NCBI RefSeq assembly: GCF_003987185.1 | Contig: NZ_PIPS01000001.1 | Coordinates: 1,116,001-1,180,000, forward strand | Direction: 5' to 3' | Source: Idiomarina aquatica | Lineage (GTDB): Bacteria > Pseudomonadota > Gammaproteobacteria > Enterobacterales > Alteromonadaceae | Length of the DNA: 64,000 bases | In this document: piece after piece, positions 54,857 to 64,000 of the stretch | How the letters are laid out: the number at the start of each line of letters is the position of its first letter | Position numbering within the stretch: position 1 is the first letter of the stretch | The notes under the pieces: generated by a model | What the model saw: the letters and a program-made list of their open reading frames with translations, nothing else | Database searches by the model: none | Told to the model about the DNA's origin: nothing | Translations under genes and position numbers: made by a program

Positions 54857-56779
54857 ATGATCACAGCCGAAAACCTCGCCTTGTTGAGAGGCGGTAGTAC
54901 TCTGTTTGAAGACAGCAGCTTTCAAATATTTCCACAGCATCGCGTTGGCCTGGTCGGCAAAAACGGCTGTGGCAAATCATCGTTATTTGCCCTGTTTAGA
55001 GGCGAACTACAAGCCGATGAAGGGCAACTGCATGTACCGGCAAAATGGCGTTTTGCCAGCGTTGCCCAGGACACACCGGCACTTGAGCAAAGCGCATTAA
55101 GCTACGTGATCGATGGTGATCGCCCGTTTCGTCAATTACAGGCCGAGTTGGCACAGGCCGAGACCGCCGAAGACGGCCACCGCATGGCTGAGTTGCACGA
55201 TCAGTTGGCGGCCATTGGGTCCTTTGATATCGAGGCTCGCGCCAGCGCGATGTTGGCCGGACTTGGTTTTGCACAGGAGCAGTTGCAGAATCCGGTCAAG
55301 GCGTTCTCCGGCGGCTGGCGAATGCGTCTTAATCTGGCGCAAGCATTGATGGCGCGGGCTGACCTGTTGTTGCTGGATGAGCCAACCAACCACCTGGACG
55401 TCGACGCCATTTTCTGGCTTGAAGACTATCTGAAACAGTTTTCCGGCACACTGATTTTGATTTCTCACGACCGCGACTTCCTTGATCAGGTGTGTACTGA
55501 CATACTGCATATCGAGCATCAGCGGGTTAACGCTTATCGCGGGAATTACAGTCAGTTTGAAGCTCAGCGCGCGGAACAACTGGCGCAACAACAGAGCCAA
55601 TACGAAAAAGCACAGGTGATGCGTCAACATCTGCAAAGTTATGTCGACCGTTTCCGCTATAAAGCCAGCAAAGCCAAGCAGGCCCAGAGCCGCTTAAAAG
55701 CTATCGAAAAACTGCCGACGCAGGCACCGCTGCGAGCGCAGTCAGACATCCAGTTCCGCTTTTTAGAGCCACCGCAACTGCCTAACCCCTTAATGACCCT
55801 GCGCGACGCCCAGGCAGGTTACGATGAAACGGTTGTACTTCACTCTATCAAGCTCAATTTAGTCCCCGGCACACGGCTTGGCCTGCTCGGCCGCAATGGC
55901 GCCGGTAAATCAACCTTAATTAAGCTGCTGGCCGGCGAGCTTCCGCCTTTAGGTGGTGAGCGCGTTGTCAGTCAGGGGCTGAGAATCGGTTACTTTGCCC
56001 AGCATCAATTAGAGACGTTAGACATGCAGGCCTCTGCACTGTTACACCTGCAGCGTTTAGATCGCCATGCCACAGAGCAGCAGTTACGCGACTTCCTCGG
56101 AAAGCTTGGCTTTTCCGGGGACGATGCGACACGCGCAGTTGAACCTATGTCAGGCGGCGAAAAAGCGCGCCTGGCACTGGCCATTATTATTTATCAAAAA
56201 CCCAACCTGCTGTTGCTTGATGAGCCAACCAACCACCTTGATTTGAGTTTGCGCGATACGCTGGTTGATGCATTACAGGACTATCAGGGCGCACTGATCG
56301 TTGTGGCTCACGATCGCCATCTGTTACGCACCACCGTTGATGAATTCTGTCTGGTTGCCGGTGGTCAGGTACAGCCGTTTGACGGCGACCTTGACGATTA
56401 CCATCGCTGGCTGCAGGAACAGGCCAGTGCCAGTAAGAGTAAGTCGGCTCCGGCGGCCGGCCAGCGGCAGGCGCCGGACCGCAAAGAGCAGAAACGCCGG
56501 GAAGCGCAATTCAGACAACAGGTTGCACCGCTGAAAAAGCGGATTGAACAGCGCGAGGCCGAAATCAGCCAGTTGGAACAACAGCTTGAGCAATTGCATG
56601 AACAACTCAGTGATGCCAGTTTGTATGATGACGCTAACAAAGCCCAACTGCAGGATTTACTGCAGCAGCAGACAGCGATCAAACAACAGCTGGAACAAGC
56701 CGAGGCGGACTGGATGGCCGCCGAGGAAGAGTTGGCCGAACACCAGCAACTCTTTGCCGACAGTCACGATACAATATGA
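54857..56779 (+). CDS. yheS: ABC-F family ATPase YheS
   Basis: A 640-residue soluble ABC-F protein with two ATPase cassettes: Walker A GKNGCGKSSL (near 34) and GRNGAGKSTL (near 346), with signatures FSGGWRMRLNLA (near 150) and MSGGEKARLAL (near 432). The linker between them (about 235-285) is basic and helical. A long Gln/Glu-rich coiled coil makes up the C-terminus (about 560-630). ABC-F proteins act on the ribosome, not in transport. It overlaps yheT by 4 nt. Confidence 0.93.
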   Translation: MITAENLALLRGGSTLFEDSSFQIFPQHRVGLVGKNGCGKSSLFALFRGELQADEGQLHVPAKWRFASVAQDTPALEQSALSYVIDGDRPFRQLQAELAQAETAEDGHRMAELHDQLAAIGSFDIEARASAMLAGLGFAQEQLQNPVKAFSGGWRMRLNLAQALMARADLLLLDEPTNHLDVDAIFWLEDYLKQFSGTLILISHDRDFLDQVCTDILHIEHQRVNAYRGNYSQFEAQRAEQLAQQQSQYEKAQVMRQHLQSYVDRFRYKASKAKQAQSRLKAIEKLPTQAPLRAQSDIQFRFLEPPQLPNPLMTLRDAQAGYDETVVLHSIKLNLVPGTRLGLLGRNGAGKSTLIKLLAGELPPLGGERVVSQGLRIGYFAQHQLETLDMQASALLHLQRLDRHATEQQLRDFLGKLGFSGDDATRAVEPMSGGEKARLALAIIIYQKPNLLLLDEPTNHLDLSLRDTLVDALQDYQGALIVVAHDRHLLRTTVDEFCLVAGGQVQPFDGDLDDYHRWLQEQASASKSKSAPAAGQRQAPDRKEQKRREAQFRQQVAPLKKRIEQREAEISQLEQQLEQLHEQLSDASLYDDANKAQLQDLLQQQTAIKQQLEQAEADWMAAEEELAEHQQLFADSHDTI

Positions 56780-57765
56780 ACAGCGCGAGCTTTGTTGCCC
56801 CATTCGGGCTGAGCAACCCTCACCTGCAAACACTGACGCCGCGAATTCTGTTTAAGCCGCGCCAATGGTCAGGACATTGGCAGCCGTTTGAGCTCGCTGA
56901 CGGTGACTTCGTCGACCTGTGCTGGCGACGGCCACCCGATCGCCGCAGCTCAAAACCAATCTTGTTGTTGTTTCATAGTCTGGAGGGCTCCGTTGACTCG
57001 CCTTATATTTGGCAAACCATGGAACTCGCTGACGCACTGGGCTGGCAAACCTTGGTAATGCATTTTCGTGGCTGCGGCAAGTCGGGCCTGAACCGTCTCC
57101 CCCGCGCCTATCACTCTGGCGATATCGGCGACGCCAGCGCGGTCATTGATTGGTTACAACAACGTTTTGGCAACGCGCGTCTATTGACCGCCGGCTTCAG
57201 TCTTGGCGGCAACATGCTGGCACAGTTACTGGCCAACTCCGTTAGCCAACATCTGCAAGCGGCCGCAATTGCCTGTGCACCATTGGATTTACACAGTTGC
57301 TCAGAACGCATTGATCGCGGATTATCGCGGATTTATCGGCGCTACCTGCTGACACCGCTCAAACAAAAATTTCGCCTAAAGCGTGAACAAGGCATTATTG
57401 CAGACGACCACCCACTGGCGAATGTCGATACCACGCCGATGCAGAGCTTTTTTGAGTTTGATAATGACATCACAGCGCCGCTGCATGGGTTTAAAAACGT
57501 TGATGATTATTATCACCGCGCCAGCGGACGGCAGTTCTTAGCCCATATCACTACTCCGACTCTGATTATCCATGCCCATGACGACCCTTTTATGGGCGCT
57601 GCGGTTGTGCCGACGGCAAAAGAGTTGTCTGCCGCCGTGACCTACGAAGTTAGCCATCATGGTGGTCACATGGGCTTTGTTGAACGCAAATACGGACGCT
57701 GGCAAAGCTGGCTTCCACAGCGCTTGATTGGTTTCTTACAGCATCAACTAATGGAGGCACGCTAA
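56776..57765 (+). CDS. yheT: Alpha/beta hydrolase YheT
   Basis: A 329-residue hydrolase of the YheT/ABHD1-3 group. It has [11 protein letters not shown] near 97-107, the nucleophile elbow GFSLGGNML near 143, and a likely catalytic His in HHGGHMGF near 296. The substrate is unknown; esterase or lipase activity is expected from the family. The gene is coupled to yheS (4-nt overlap) and yheU (TAATG), preserving the enteric yheSTU operon. Confidence 0.93.
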   Translation: MNSASFVAPFGLSNPHLQTLTPRILFKPRQWSGHWQPFELADGDFVDLCWRRPPDRRSSKPILLLFHSLEGSVDSPYIWQTMELADALGWQTLVMHFRGCGKSGLNRLPRAYHSGDIGDASAVIDWLQQRFGNARLLTAGFSLGGNMLAQLLANSVSQHLQAAAIACAPLDLHSCSERIDRGLSRIYRRYLLTPLKQKFRLKREQGIIADDHPLANVDTTPMQSFFEFDNDITAPLHGFKNVDDYYHRASGRQFLAHITTPTLIIHAHDDPFMGAAVVPTAKELSAAVTYEVSHHGGHMGFVERKYGRWQSWLPQRLIGFLQHQLMEAR

Positions 57766-58007
57766 TGCGAATTCCATGGCAGGAATTAGACCCAGAGACA
57801 TTAAATAACCTATTGGAGTCGGTGGTACTGCGCGAAGGCACCGATTACGGCGAGCAGGAACTGAGTTTCGCTGCCAAGGTTGAACAATTACGCCATAAGC
57901 TTAAATCCGGCGAAGCCGTTATTGTTTACTCCGAACTGCACGAAAGCGTGGATATTGTCGATCCACAACAAGTGAGCGCTAACGAAAACGGGGCTGACGA
58001 GCAATAA
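57765..58007 (+). CDS. yheU: YheU family protein
   Basis: An 80-residue protein beginning [20 protein letters not shown], with the conserved REGTDYGE segment (about 25-32). Function is unknown. The last 29 nt overlap the 3' end of cysQ on the opposite strand, so the two transcripts would be complementary at their ends. Confidence 0.9.
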   Translation: MRIPWQELDPETLNNLLESVVLREGTDYGEQELSFAAKVEQLRHKLKSGEAVIVYSELHESVDIVDPQQVSANENGADEQ

Positions 58008-58791
58008 ATACGCTCTGCCAATCGACCCTTGGGTCGCCCAATACCAGAAAGTTGGGGTTCAACAGACTAACGGTCTGATTGTACGTGATAGGCTCAAAGT
58101 TTTCGTTGACGATGGTGCCGCCGGCCTCACTAACAATCACTTGTGCGGCGGCGGTGTCCCACTCGCCGGTCGGACCAAGCCGCAGGAAACAGTCGGCTTT
58201 TCCTTCGGCGATAAAACAGGCTTTTAACGAACAACTGCCAGCGGGTAATGGCTGCAACTCGCGATCCGTTTGAATGCGGCTGAGCACCGGAGCGCGTGGC
58301 TGGCGACGACTGATTGCGATGATGATGGGATCGGACTGAGGATCATCGAGCGCCCGCACCCGAATTTGCTGACTGCCTGCCGTCGTGGTTTTATAAGCGC
58401 CTTCACCGCGTTTGGCAGCATACAGACTGTTACCCGCCGGCCAAAAAATCACCCCGAGCGTGGGCTGATTATCTTCCACCAGCGCGATATTCACGGCAAA
58501 ATCACCCGAGCGGGAAATAAATTCTTGAGTGCCGTCAATCGGGTCGATCAAAAAATAACGCTGCCAACCACGTCGCTGTTGATAACTTTCATGTTCGCTT
58601 TCTTCCGACAATACCGGAATATCAGGATACACCTGCTGCAGACGGTCAATGATGAGTTCACTTGCTGCCATATCGGCACTGGTAACCGGCGATTCATCCG
58701 GCTTTTGATAGGTGGAATAGTCGCGCCGTTCGTACAACTGCATAATACGTTCGCCCGCTTCCCGGGCAATACCAGCAAGGGTATCCAGCAT
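57979..58791 (-). CDS. cysQ: 3'(2'),5'-bisphosphate nucleotidase CysQ
   Basis: A 270-residue Mg-dependent phosphatase of the inositol-monophosphatase fold that hydrolyses 3'-phosphoadenosine 5'-phosphate from sulphate assimilation. Metal-binding motifs are EESEHE (near 61) and DPIDGTQEF (near 82-90), with [15 protein letters not shown] (near 213). It ends inside yheU and lies 4 nt after nudE. Confidence 0.95.
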   Translation of the reverse strand: MLDTLAGIAREAGERIMQLYERRDYSTYQKPDESPVTSADMAASELIIDRLQQVYPDIPVLSEESEHESYQQRRGWQRYFLIDPIDGTQEFISRSGDFAVNIALVEDNQPTLGVIFWPAGNSLYAAKRGEGAYKTTTAGSQQIRVRALDDPQSDPIIIAISRRQPRAPVLSRIQTDRELQPLPAGSCSLKACFIAEGKADCFLRLGPTGEWDTAAAQVIVSEAGGTIVNENFEPITYNQTVSLLNPNFLVLGDPRVDWQSVFIARQPRFR

Positions 58792-58795
58792 GTGT

Positions 58796-59344
58796 TTACC
58801 GTCCTTTATTTCGCAACATCAGCAACAGTGCGGTCAAGCTGCGCGCTTCGCTAAAATCCGGTTGCGCCAGCAGCTTCTCGACCTCGTTAATGTTCCACGG
58901 CACTTTTTCCAGCGGCTCGGGTTCATCTCCCGGCAACGCTTCGGGGTACAAGTCTTCAGCCACAAATAAGGTCATCTTAGCCTGAAAAAATTGCGGCGCC
59001 ATGGTGACCTCGGTCAAGCGCTGTAAGGACCGACAGCCGTAGCCAATTTCCTCTTTGAGTTCTCGTTGTGCCGCCTGCTCGGGGGTCTCGCCCGGATCAA
59101 TCAAGCCTTTAGGGAAGCCCAATTGATACTCGTGCAGCCCGGCAGCATACTCCCGCACTAAGATCATGGTTTCATCATCGATAAACGGCACCACCATCAC
59201 CGCACCTCGGCCACTACCTTGCATACGTTCAAACTGTCGTTGTTCGCCGTTACTAAAACGCAAGTCCACCGCTTCGATTTTTAACAGTCGGCTTTGCGCG
59301 ACGACTTTCCGTGCCAATACCTTAGGAACTTGTCGAGATGCCAT
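58796..59344 (-). CDS. nudE: ADP compounds hydrolase NudE
   Basis: A 182-residue Nudix hydrolase acting on ADP-ribose, Ap3A and NADH in the E. coli family. The Nudix box is GLIDPGETPEQAAQRELKEE followed by IGY (about residues 82-104), complete. It is cotranscribed with cysQ and divergent from sthA across 156 nt. Confidence 0.93.
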   Translation of the reverse strand: MASRQVPKVLARKVVAQSRLLKIEAVDLRFSNGEQRQFERMQGSGRGAVMVVPFIDDETMILVREYAAGLHEYQLGFPKGLIDPGETPEQAAQRELKEEIGYGCRSLQRLTEVTMAPQFFQAKMTLFVAEDLYPEALPGDEPEPLEKVPWNINEVEKLLAQPDFSEARSLTALLLMLRNKGR

Positions 59345-59500
59345 AATGCGTTACTACCATGATAAATATCAGCTTCTACTATAACGCCTCTGCAGACAGA
59401 AAACAGTAGCAATTAAGACTTAGATCTATGTGCTGATGACGTTACCCTGAGGCAATGCTAATCTATCAGCAATTTTCGTAAAATCGGCTGGAGAAGTTCT

Positions 59501-60910
59501 GTGGGTAAAAAAGTTGCCACTGAAACCAATTTTGATGTTGTTGTTATCGGTACCGGTCCGGGCGGCGAAGGTGCTGCGATGCAACTGGCAAAAAACGATA
59601 AGAAAGTTGCTGTTGTTGAACGCCACCAGTCCATTGGCGGTGGCTGCACGCACTGGGGAACCATCCCGTCGAAGGCGCTCCGTCATGCGGTCAGTCGCCT
59701 GATTGAGTACAACAACAACCCGCTGTTTACCGGTACCGGCTGGCAAAGTGGCATGACCTTTTCGCAAATTTTGCATTATGCCTCAGGCGTTATTCGTAAA
59801 CAGGTTAAACTGCGCAGTTCGTTTTATCAGCGCAACGACGTTACCGTGATTCACGGCTCAGCCTCGTTCGTTGACGCCAACCGCATCAAAGTCACCAAAA
59901 ATGACGGCTCCTTTGACTACCTTAATGTTGAGCAAGTGGTGATTGCCACAGGCTCTCGTCCATACCACCCCGGCGACATTGATTTTAAGCACCCACGCAT
60001 CTACGACTCAGATACCGTGCTCTCGCTGGATAAGGATCCCAAAAACATTCTCATCTACGGAGCCGGTGTTATTGGTAGCGAATACGCCAGTATCTTTCGT
60101 GGTATGGGTGTTAAAGTCGATCTGATTAACCAACGCGATCGGCTGCTGTCGTTTCTGGATGCTGAGATTTCCGATGCGCTCAGTTACCACCTGCGTAACA
60201 ATGGTGTGGTGATCCGTCACAACGAAGAATATGAAAGCATTACCGGCCATGACGACGGCGTTACGCTGAAAACCAAGTCGGGCAAAATCATGAAAGCCGA
60301 TTGCTTATTATTCGCCAACGGCCGATCCGGTAATATTGAAGCGCTGAATTGCGATGCCGTCGGTCTTAAACCGAATCATCGTGGACAACTCGAAGTGGAT
60401 CAAAATTATCGCACGGGCGTCGACAATATTTATGCCGTGGGCGACATCATTGGTTATCCAAGTCTCGCCAGCGCCGCCTATGATCAAGGACGCATCTGCG
60501 CCACCGCTATTCTTAATGGCCGTTGCGATGAAGAGCTTATCAGTGATATTCCAACCGGCATCTACACCATTCCGGAAATCAGTTCCGTCGGTAAGACGGA
60601 AGAGGAACTGACCGCGGCCAAAGTGCCTTATGAAGTTGGCCGGGCGCAATTCAAGCATCTGGCTCGTGCACAAATTTCGGGTAACAATGTGGGTTGTTTA
60701 AAGCTACTGTTCCACCGCGATACCCGAGAACTGCTGGGTCTGCATTGCTTCGGTGAACGGGCCTCGGAAATTATTCACATCGGACAGGCGATCATGGAAC
60801 AGAAAAACGGGGGTAACAGCATCGACTACTTTGTTAATACCACCTTCAACTACCCGACCATGGCCGAGGCCTATCGTGTTGCCGCGCTAAACGGCATCAA
60901 TCGACTTTAA
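59501..60910 (+). CDS. sthA: Soluble pyridine nucleotide transhydrogenase
   Basis: A 469-residue flavoprotein that passes hydride between NADPH and NAD+. The FAD-binding [14 protein letters not shown] is near residues 14-27, and [10 protein letters not shown] near 46-55 lacks the second Cys of the disulphide reductases, as in SthA. The NAD-binding [11 protein letters not shown] is near 187. The start is the GTG at 59501, seven bases after GGAG. Its stop overlaps envZ (convergent) by 4 nt. Confidence 0.97.
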   Translation: MGKKVATETNFDVVVIGTGPGGEGAAMQLAKNDKKVAVVERHQSIGGGCTHWGTIPSKALRHAVSRLIEYNNNPLFTGTGWQSGMTFSQILHYASGVIRKQVKLRSSFYQRNDVTVIHGSASFVDANRIKVTKNDGSFDYLNVEQVVIATGSRPYHPGDIDFKHPRIYDSDTVLSLDKDPKNILIYGAGVIGSEYASIFRGMGVKVDLINQRDRLLSFLDAEISDALSYHLRNNGVVIRHNEEYESITGHDDGVTLKTKSGKIMKADCLLFANGRSGNIEALNCDAVGLKPNHRGQLEVDQNYRTGVDNIYAVGDIIGYPSLASAAYDQGRICATAILNGRCDEELISDIPTGIYTIPEISSVGKTEEELTAAKVPYEVGRAQFKHLARAQISGNNVGCLKLLFHRDTRELLGLHCFGERASEIIHIGQAIMEQKNGGNSIDYFVNTTFNYPTMAEAYRVAALNGINRL

Positions 60911-62214
60911 CTACGTTGAGGTAACTGAACGGTAACTTTAAGACCTTTACCCGGCACATTCTCCATGTCGATAGTGCCGTCATGGCGGTCAACAATGCGT
61001 TTGATGATCGCCAGCCCCAACCCCGAGCCGACGCCGCCGCGCGCTTTATCACCCTGAGTGAACGGTTGGAATAACTGCTGTTGCTGTTCCGGCGGGATGC
61101 CGGGACCATCATCGGTAACAGAAAACCAAACCTGACGGCGTTTCTTGTTGTAGCCCGATTCGATCCAAACATTGGCATTACCATACCGCTCAGCGTTCTC
61201 GAGCAGATTGATGACCACGCGCTTGATCGACAACGGCCGCAACTGGATACGCGGACAACGGCCTAAATTAACGTGAAATTGTTTCTGCCAGGAATCCGGA
61301 ACGTTAGCCACGGTTTGTTCCAGCAACTCGTTCAATGACTCTTTGCTGGAGTTTTCCTGCTGATCCAACCGAACATAATCGATGAATTGGTCAATAATGT
61401 CATTCATGTCATCGATATCTTCAGCGATCCCCTGCGCCAGGTAATCCTCGGACTCAGGCATCATTTCCGCCGCCAGGCGAATCCGCGTCAGTGGTGTACG
61501 CAAATCATGGGAAACCCCGGCCATTAATAAGTTGCGGTCATTTTCCAATTCCTGAATGCCGCGCGACATACGATTAAACGCCCGTGTTACCGCCACGATT
61601 TCACTGGCGCCCCGCTCCGGCAACTGCGACGGAAATTCACCGCGACCAACCTGTTTGGCCGACTCTTCCAGCGCCTTTAACGGCCGGTTCAACCAGTTCG
61701 CGAAGAGGATGCCGCCGACCACACTGAGGATACCGATCACCAGCAAATAAATGACCAACGGAGAAAACTGCCCCGACGTGAGGCTGTTAAGCGGCACCCG
61801 AATCCAGTAGTCAGGTGCCTGCGGAGGTTTTACCCAGACAAAAAACTCCTCTCCCTGAGCAATCCGAACTTCCGCTTCGCCGCCCAGTTCCGCTGACATG
61901 ATTTCCGACAAATAACCGTAGTAAGTGGTTAAGCGAAGTCCCTCTTCCTGCGCTTTTTCATCGTCAAATACGCGAATACCCGTTGCCTCATAGAACGCCA
62001 CCGCAAGCGACTGTTCCGTCTGTCGCTCAGGAAGTGTCGTCTCACGAATGAACATGGTTTTTATTTGCTTGGCAACCAGCTGCGTGATCTGCTCAACCGA
62101 GGGTTTGACGACGTAGTTGCTCACCATCAGATAGGACACGACCTGATTCAGTAAGAGCACCAACGCCAACAATCCGACGGTTCGGGCAAACGCTGATTTA
62201 GGGAAAAGTGTCAT
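60907..62214 (-). CDS. envZ: Osmosensor histidine kinase EnvZ
   Basis: A 435-residue inner-membrane sensor kinase. TM1 is about residues 11-33, a periplasmic domain spans about 34-150, TM2 is about 152-172, then HAMP. The phosphoacceptor His is in [20 protein letters not shown] (near 233). N box [10 protein letters not shown] (near 338) and G boxes DDGPGIPP and GSGLGLAII follow. It starts immediately after ompR ends, as in the enteric ompB operon. Confidence 0.95.
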   Translation of the reverse strand: MTLFPKSAFARTVGLLALVLLLNQVVSYLMVSNYVVKPSVEQITQLVAKQIKTMFIRETTLPERQTEQSLAVAFYEATGIRVFDDEKAQEEGLRLTTYYGYLSEIMSAELGGEAEVRIAQGEEFFVWVKPPQAPDYWIRVPLNSLTSGQFSPLVIYLLVIGILSVVGGILFANWLNRPLKALEESAKQVGRGEFPSQLPERGASEIVAVTRAFNRMSRGIQELENDRNLLMAGVSHDLRTPLTRIRLAAEMMPESEDYLAQGIAEDIDDMNDIIDQFIDYVRLDQQENSSKESLNELLEQTVANVPDSWQKQFHVNLGRCPRIQLRPLSIKRVVINLLENAERYGNANVWIESGYNKKRRQVWFSVTDDGPGIPPEQQQQLFQPFTQGDKARGGVGSGLGLAIIKRIVDRHDGTIDMENVPGKGLKVTVQLPQRS

Positions 62215-62940
62215 TTAACTTTTTAATCGGCCGTCTGGCACAAACACATAACCCAGACCCCACACCGTCTGAATATAACGGGGCTTGGCAGGGTCCGCTT
62301 CCAGCATACGACGCAGACGCGAAACCTGGACATCAATCGACCGCTCGAGTGCACTGTAATCACGACCGCGGGCCAGATTCATGAGTTTGTCCCGTGACAA
62401 GGGCTCACGCGGATGAGTGACCAATGCTTTTAGCACCGCAAACTCGCCACTGGTGAGTGGCATTGGCGTATCACCATCAAACATTTCACGTGTTCCGAGG
62501 TTGAGGCGATAAGTGCCAAAGGTGACCTCTTCGTCGTCCTGACTGGGTGCTCCCGGAGCCTCATTACCACGACGGCGCAACACGGCACGGATACGGGCCA
62601 GTAGTTCTCGGGGATTAAAGGGTTTGGCAAGGTAATCGTCGGCACCGAGTTCGAGCCCGATAATACGATCAACCTCGTCGCCTTTGGCCGTTAACATAAT
62701 AACCGGAATGGTATTATTGTTTTGCCGCAAGCGTTTACAGATAGATAGGCCGTCCTCACCCGGTAACATCAGATCCAGCACCATCAGATGGAAATTTTCC
62801 CGGGTTAACAGGCGATCCATTTGTTCAGCGTTTTGTGCTACACGAACCTGGAATCCCTGTTCGTTCAAATAGCGTTCTAATAAACTGCGCAGGCGGGCGT
62901 CGTCATCTACTACCAGAACCTTTAGGGTTTCTTGTGTCAT
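62215..62940 (-). CDS. ompR: Response regulator OmpR
   Basis: A 241-residue response regulator very close to enteric OmpR. The receiver domain has VVDDDARLR and the phosphorylated Asp in LMVLDLMLPGEDG (near residue 57). The winged-helix DNA-binding domain includes REPLSRDKLMNLARGRDYSA and ends VWGLGYVFVPDG. I use the ATG at 62940 (MTQETLKVL), since the 14 extra codons upstream do not match the family. A 7-bp inverted repeat (ACACTCA at 62979-62985, TGAGTGT at 63008-63014) lies upstream. Confidence 0.97.
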   Translation of the reverse strand: MTQETLKVLVVDDDARLRSLLERYLNEQGFQVRVAQNAEQMDRLLTRENFHLMVLDLMLPGEDGLSICKRLRQNNNTIPVIMLTAKGDEVDRIIGLELGADDYLAKPFNPRELLARIRAVLRRRGNEAPGAPSQDDEEVTFGTYRLNLGTREMFDGDTPMPLTSGEFAVLKALVTHPREPLSRDKLMNLARGRDYSALERSIDVQVSRLRRMLEADPAKPRYIQTVWGLGYVFVPDGRLKS

Positions 62941-63036
62941 GGTATTTTTCTCGGTCTTGGTATTTTGGTTATTAACATACACTCAGAAAAACGGATTAAG
63001 AAGCCTTTGAGTGTTAACAAATGTGTCCACAGGCTT

Positions 63037-63462
63037 TTATAAATCCGTCCAGTAACGCGTCATTTTTACGTATAAAAAAGACGCCGTCCAGGTAATCAAT
63101 ACCAGCCCGGTCAGGCTTTCAATGCCGGTTAGAAAGCGTAACTCGCCCTGCGGATAAATATCACCGAAACCAACCGTGGTATAAACCGTGAAGGAAAAAT
63201 ACAAACTGTCGAGGAAACTACCGTCAAAAGCACCGTGCAAGGTGCCAAAATCAGGGTGGTGATGCATAAAATAATAAGCCAGTGCAAAAATGGCCGCCTC
63301 ACAACTGTGGACGATAAGTGCCAGCAACACGGCGATGCCGATGCGAAACTGCGCCAACACCCGCCACTTGTGAAAGACCAAACCAATTTGCCGTAGCGCT
63401 TCATAGTGAAACGCCACGACCAGCAACACCACCAGACTGTTGGCAAGAAACGATATGATCAC
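63037..63462 (-). CDS. Small potassium-channel-like protein
   Basis: A 141-residue membrane protein with hydrophobic segments near residues 1-19, 41-66 and 112-130. A pore loop carries TVYTTVGFGDIYP (about 92-104), the K+ selectivity filter TVGFGD. This is the Ion_trans_2 pore module without a cytoplasmic RCK or cyclic-nucleotide domain. Its start overlaps the upstream RND gene by 4 nt, so it is cotranscribed with an efflux pump component. Selectivity is inferred from the filter. Confidence 0.85.
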   Translation of the reverse strand: MIISFLANSLVVLLVVAFHYEALRQIGLVFHKWRVLAQFRIGIAVLLALIVHSCEAAIFALAYYFMHHHPDFGTLHGAFDGSFLDSLYFSFTVYTTVGFGDIYPQGELRFLTGIESLTGLVLITWTASFLYVKMTRYWTDL

Positions 63463-64000
63463 GAGCGTTTACTGTCCGCTAAAAAGTTGTACAACCCGTA
63501 ATACAATAGAGGAACGACAATCACCGTCAACACCGTTGACGCCGCCAGACCGAAAATCAACGAAATCGCCAGCCCGTTGAAAATCGGATCCGCAAGGATA
63601 AAATAGGCACCAATCATCGCCGATACCGCCGTCAGCACGATCGGTTTTAAGCGCACAGCGCCGGCGAGTACCACGGCATCTTCCAGTGAATAGCCCTCTT
63701 CCATCAGTTGGCGAATAAAGACCACCAACAGTATCGAGTTCCGCACGATAATGCCGGCCAATGCGATCATGCCGATCATTGATGTTGCGGTAAATTCTTT
63801 ACCCAGCAACCAATGGCCGGGCAAAATCCCAACCAAGGTCAGCGGTATTGGCGACATGATGATCAATGGCATCAAATAGGAGCGGAATTGCGCGACCAAC
63901 AACACGAAAATCATGAAAATCCCGACGCTGTAAGCGAGTCCCATATCACGGAACGTCTCGTAGGTAATCTGCCACTCACCATCCCATTTAATCGCCACGG
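63459..64000 (-). CDS. RND efflux transporter, C-terminal part (5' end outside the window)
   Basis: At least 179 residues from the C-terminal membrane domain of an RND-family permease. Helices are seen near visible residues 24-42, 45-60, 70-95, 118-135 and 145-170, and the conserved GIIVRNSILLVVF segment is near 82-94. The frame continues past position 64000. Whether it is a heavy-metal or hydrophobe exporter cannot be told from this part. It is followed by the overlapping channel gene. Confidence 0.88.
   Translation of the reverse strand, partial: VAIKWDGEWQITYETFRDMGLAYSVGIFMIFVLLVAQFRSYLMPLIIMSPIPLTLVGILPGHWLLGKEFTATSMIGMIALAGIIVRNSILLVVFIRQLMEEGYSLEDAVVLAGAVRLKPIVLTAVSAMIGAYFILADPIFNGLAISLIFGLAASTVLTVIVVPLLYYGLYNFLADSKRS

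Noticed and set aside
63001-63036. Terminator for the channel gene
   Set aside because: AAGCCT and AGGCTT can pair, but the loop is over 20 nt and the following T tract is interrupted, so I do not call it.

Overview
The window is a stretch of gammaproteobacterial chromosome made almost entirely of core genes. The gene content (MSHA pilus operon, uvrA / YajR-type MFS / ssb block, thrU-tyrU-glyT-thrT-tufB order, yheSTU, sthA, ompR-envZ) and the protein sequences point to a marine Alteromonadales, most likely an Idiomarina-like genus. The genus is an inference. I see no prophage, insertion sequence, integron or CRISPR array.

Region 1 (1-10.8 kb, minus strand) is a mannose-sensitive haemagglutinin (MSHA) type IV pilus operon running mshI, a PilN-like gene, J, K, L, M, N, E, G, F, B, A. 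Most genes overlap or abut, several have non-ATG starts, and mshA runs off the left edge. Region 2 (10.9-16.3 kb) holds a CHASE3 chemoreceptor with a good FliA-type promoter, then pyrC, tdk and add (nucleotide synthesis and salvage), then ssb. Region 3 (16.4-22.8 kb) has a YajR-like transporter, uvrA, a hotdog thioesterase, glutaminase glsB and an orphan periplasmic solute-binding protein.

Region 4 (23-54 kb) is essentially one long minus-strand run. Read 5' to 3' it is nnr-tsaE-amiB-mutL-miaA-hfq-hflX-hflK-hflC-purA, then tRNA-Thr(TGT)-Tyr-Gly-Thr(GGT)-tufB, tRNA-Trp-secE-nusG, rplKA-rplJL-rpoBC, and rpsL-rpsG-fusA-tufA. Blocks that are separate in E. coli (the miaA-purA superoperon, the tufB/rif operon and the str operon) lie end to end. 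The sequence shows promoters or terminators for several blocks, an L10-leader element, the rplL-rpoB attenuator and a perfectly palindromic rpoC terminator. The two tuf genes encode identical proteins and sit in a roughly 1.5 kb direct repeat. That repeat also includes the shared terminator, a GC-rich hairpin array and the promoter of the next gene.

Region 5 (53.4-64 kb) carries queG, yheV, yheS-yheT-yheU, cysQ, nudE, sthA, envZ-ompR, a small potassium-channel-like protein and the C-terminal end of an RND efflux transporter that runs off the right edge.

The least explained DNA is a set of intergenic arrays of mini-palindromes, mostly with 3-nt loops, just downstream of tufA, tufB and purA (about 22.85-23.16, 39.81-40.09 and 41.86-42.14 kb). 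The array after purA also has a repeated linker word that switches to its complement half-way, so the whole array is one large composite palindrome. These arrays are the best candidates for something undescribed here. No novel multi-gene system was evident.
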